NCBI GenBank assembly: GCA_029239545.1
Contig: JARBUQ010000226.1
Span: 1-7,270 of the forward strand
Origin: Paenibacillus sp.
Lineage (GTDB): Bacteria; Bacillota; Bacilli; Paenibacillales; NBRC-103111
Length of the DNA: 7,270 bases
Direction: 5' to 3'
Shown here: positions 6,595 to 7,270 of the stretch, in pieces
Layout: the number at the start of each line of letters is the position of its first letter
Position numbering within the stretch: position 1 is the stretch's first letter
Made by a program: the position numbers and the translations under genes
The notes under the pieces: generated by a model
Seen by the model: only the letters and a program-made list of their open reading frames with translations
The model's database searches: none
What the model was told of the DNA's origin: nothing

Positions 6595-6990
6595 TTACAT
6601 ACGGAAGAACGTAATGCTTCCGCCCTTTGCCAGCTTATTGCGAATCCAACCCAGTAGCTGCAGACGAAAAAACGGGCGAGTAAAGGGAAGCACCAGCAAA
6701 ATACCTAATAAATCGGACAAAAATCCCGGCATCAGCAGAAGGATACCACCCACTAATACACAGATTCCATCCAGAATTGTTTGTCCGGGAACTTGGCCCA
6801 GCCTAAGCTGCTCCTGTGCGCTCCTCCAGACCTTGCGGGTTTCTCTTCTTGCGAGAAGAGCACCAATAACACCGGAGAGAACGATTAACCCGAAGGTTGT
6901 CCAACCTCCTATAAGACTACCCATAGCGAATAGACCAACAAGCTCTAACGCGGGAATTACGATAAATAATAACAATATAATTCGTTGCAT
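6595..6990 (-). CDS. fxsA: FxsA family membrane protein
   Basis: This 131-residue cytoplasmic-membrane protein matches the FxsA family. A first hydrophobic segment (about 4-23) contains the family's PALELVGLF, and a second (26-47) ends in LLARRETRKVW. The motif PGQTILDG (68-75) precedes a third hydrophobic stretch with LLMPGFLSDLLGILLVLP (85-102), followed by TRPFFR and a basic tail. E. coli FxsA is known for relieving phage T7 exclusion by the F plasmid; the role in Bacillota is unknown. A Shine-Dalgarno GAGGGGAG (complement of 7000-7007) lies 9 nt before the ATG. ytzA is the probable Bacillus counterpart, also next to ytvI. The stop is 5 bp from that of ytvI, so any terminator must lie inside ytvI. 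Confidence 0.92.
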   Translation of the reverse strand: MQRIILLLFIVIPALELVGLFAMGSLIGGWTTFGLIVLSGVIGALLARRETRKVWRSAQEQLRLGQVPGQTILDGICVLVGGILLLMPGFLSDLLGILLVLPFTRPFFRLQLLGWIRNKLAKGGSITFFRM

Positions 6991-7034
6991 AGGAAACCAC
7001 TCCCCTCATAAGCGTAATGCAGTCCTGTAGCTCT

Positions 7035-7063
7035 ATTATAAAGCTAAGGTTGTTTATTCTCTA
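7035..7063 (-). promoter_or_regulatory. Predicted sigma-A promoter of fxsA
   Basis: On the minus strand a perfect TATAAT (complement of 7035-7040) lies 17 bp after TAGAGA (complement of 7058-7063, 4 of 6 to TTGACA). The predicted start is near 7028, giving a leader of about 38 nt before the fxsA ATG. The promoter lies just after the terminator-like hairpin of the upstream gene, consistent with separate transcription. Confidence 0.6.
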
Positions 7064-7075
7064 GTAGGGTCTCCA

Positions 7076-7113
7076 TCACAAGCAAACAGCCTGCGAGATA
7101 CCTCGCAGGCTGT
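7076..7113 (-). terminator. Intrinsic terminator of the flavodoxin-like gene
   Basis: ACAGCCTGCGAG and CTCGCAGGCTGT (7086-7097 and 7102-7113) form a perfect 12-bp GC-rich stem with a 4-nt loop. On the minus strand the stem runs into TTTGCTTGTG, a broken T tract, which fits a rho-independent terminator for the gene ending at 7145. In the plus direction no T tract follows. Confidence 0.75.
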
Positions 7114-7123
7114 CTACACGCTC

Positions 7124-7140
7124 ACTCGATTATGTCGAGT
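7124..7140 (-). repeat. Small hairpin just after the flavodoxin-like stop codon
   Basis: ACTCGA and TCGAGT (7124-7129, 7135-7140) form a 6-bp perfect stem with a 5-nt loop, 4 nt beyond the stop codon and 10 nt before the larger terminator stem on the same transcript. It may add 3'-end stability. On its own it is a minor feature. Confidence 0.4.
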
Positions 7141-7144
7141 TGAT

Positions 7145-7270
7145 TTAAGCATCGCCCAGAACCAGCTTGGCGAACTTCCTCCCATACTCTCTGCAATCGG
7201 CTTTCTCCTCTTTCGACGGATTCAACTCTATCTTTAATCCTTCAAGCACGTTGGAGGCTCCGCGCTCCTC
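7145..7270 (-). CDS. Probable flavodoxin, C-terminal 41 residues (partial)
   Basis: The right edge cuts this gene; its 5' part lies beyond the window. The visible frame, ending in TAA, reads GLKIELNPSKEEKADC followed by REYGRKFAKLVLGDA. The pattern of a short GLKIEL strand, an acidic linker and a final helix with C-R-x-x-G-x-x-F-A-K resembles the C-terminus of short-chain flavodoxins (YkuN/YkuP-like), which carry electrons with bound FMN. The FMN-binding loops are in the missing part, so the call rests on the last helix only. A hairpin terminator follows, and fxsA has its own promoter downstream. Confidence 0.55.
   Translation of the reverse strand, partial: EERGASNVLEGLKIELNPSKEEKADCREYGRKFAKLVLGDA

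Noticed and set aside
6602..6622. CGGAAG/CTTCCG hairpin beyond ytvI as its terminator
   Set aside because: The stem is only 6 bp with a 9-nt loop and is followed by CCCTTTGCC rather than a T tract; it lies in fxsA coding sequence and could be chance.
1..7270. Novel defence, mobile or secretion system
   Set aside because: All substantial frames are accounted for by conserved metabolic or membrane genes, with no integrase, nuclease, toxin-antitoxin, array or anomalous composition visible.

Overview
The window reads as a core chromosomal segment of a low-to-mid GC, spore-forming Bacillota. A Paenibacillus or close relative fits best. The evidence is AGGAGG-type Shine-Dalgarno sites before every start, a citZ-icd TCA-cycle pair, and ytvI beside fxsA, a neighbourhood also known next to citZ in Bacillus. 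No transposase, phage gene, CRISPR array, tRNA or rRNA is visible.

Layout, left to right. The 5' end of icd (isocitrate dehydrogenase, minus strand, truncated by the window edge) follows citZ (citrate synthase, minus). A divergent control region of about 220 bp holds a predicted citZ promoter, a LysR-box-like dyad and a ppx promoter. Then come ppx (Ppx/GppA exopolyphosphatase, plus) and ppk (polyphosphate kinase 1, minus), which converge and overlap tail to tail by 17 bp. A second divergent control region carries what looks like a textbook PhoP box for ppk and a sigma-A promoter for ytvI. ytvI (AI-2E/YtvI-family membrane protein, plus) converges with fxsA (minus), leaving only 5 bp between stop codons. 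Finally, a strong hairpin ends the 3' part of a probable flavodoxin gene (minus) that runs off the right edge.

How the genes fit together: CitZ and Icd catalyse the entry and first oxidative steps of the TCA cycle. Ppk and Ppx make and degrade polyphosphate, and the predicted PhoP box suggests synthesis is tied to phosphate limitation. YtvI and FxsA are membrane proteins of poorly defined role.

I found no evidence of an undescribed multi-gene system. The interesting signals are regulatory: the 11-bp-period PhoP repeats upstream of ppk, the 3' overlap of the opposing polyphosphate genes with a 12-bp perfect inverted repeat just inside ppk, the dyad between citZ and ppx, and an 11-mer shared by the citZ and icd upstream regions.
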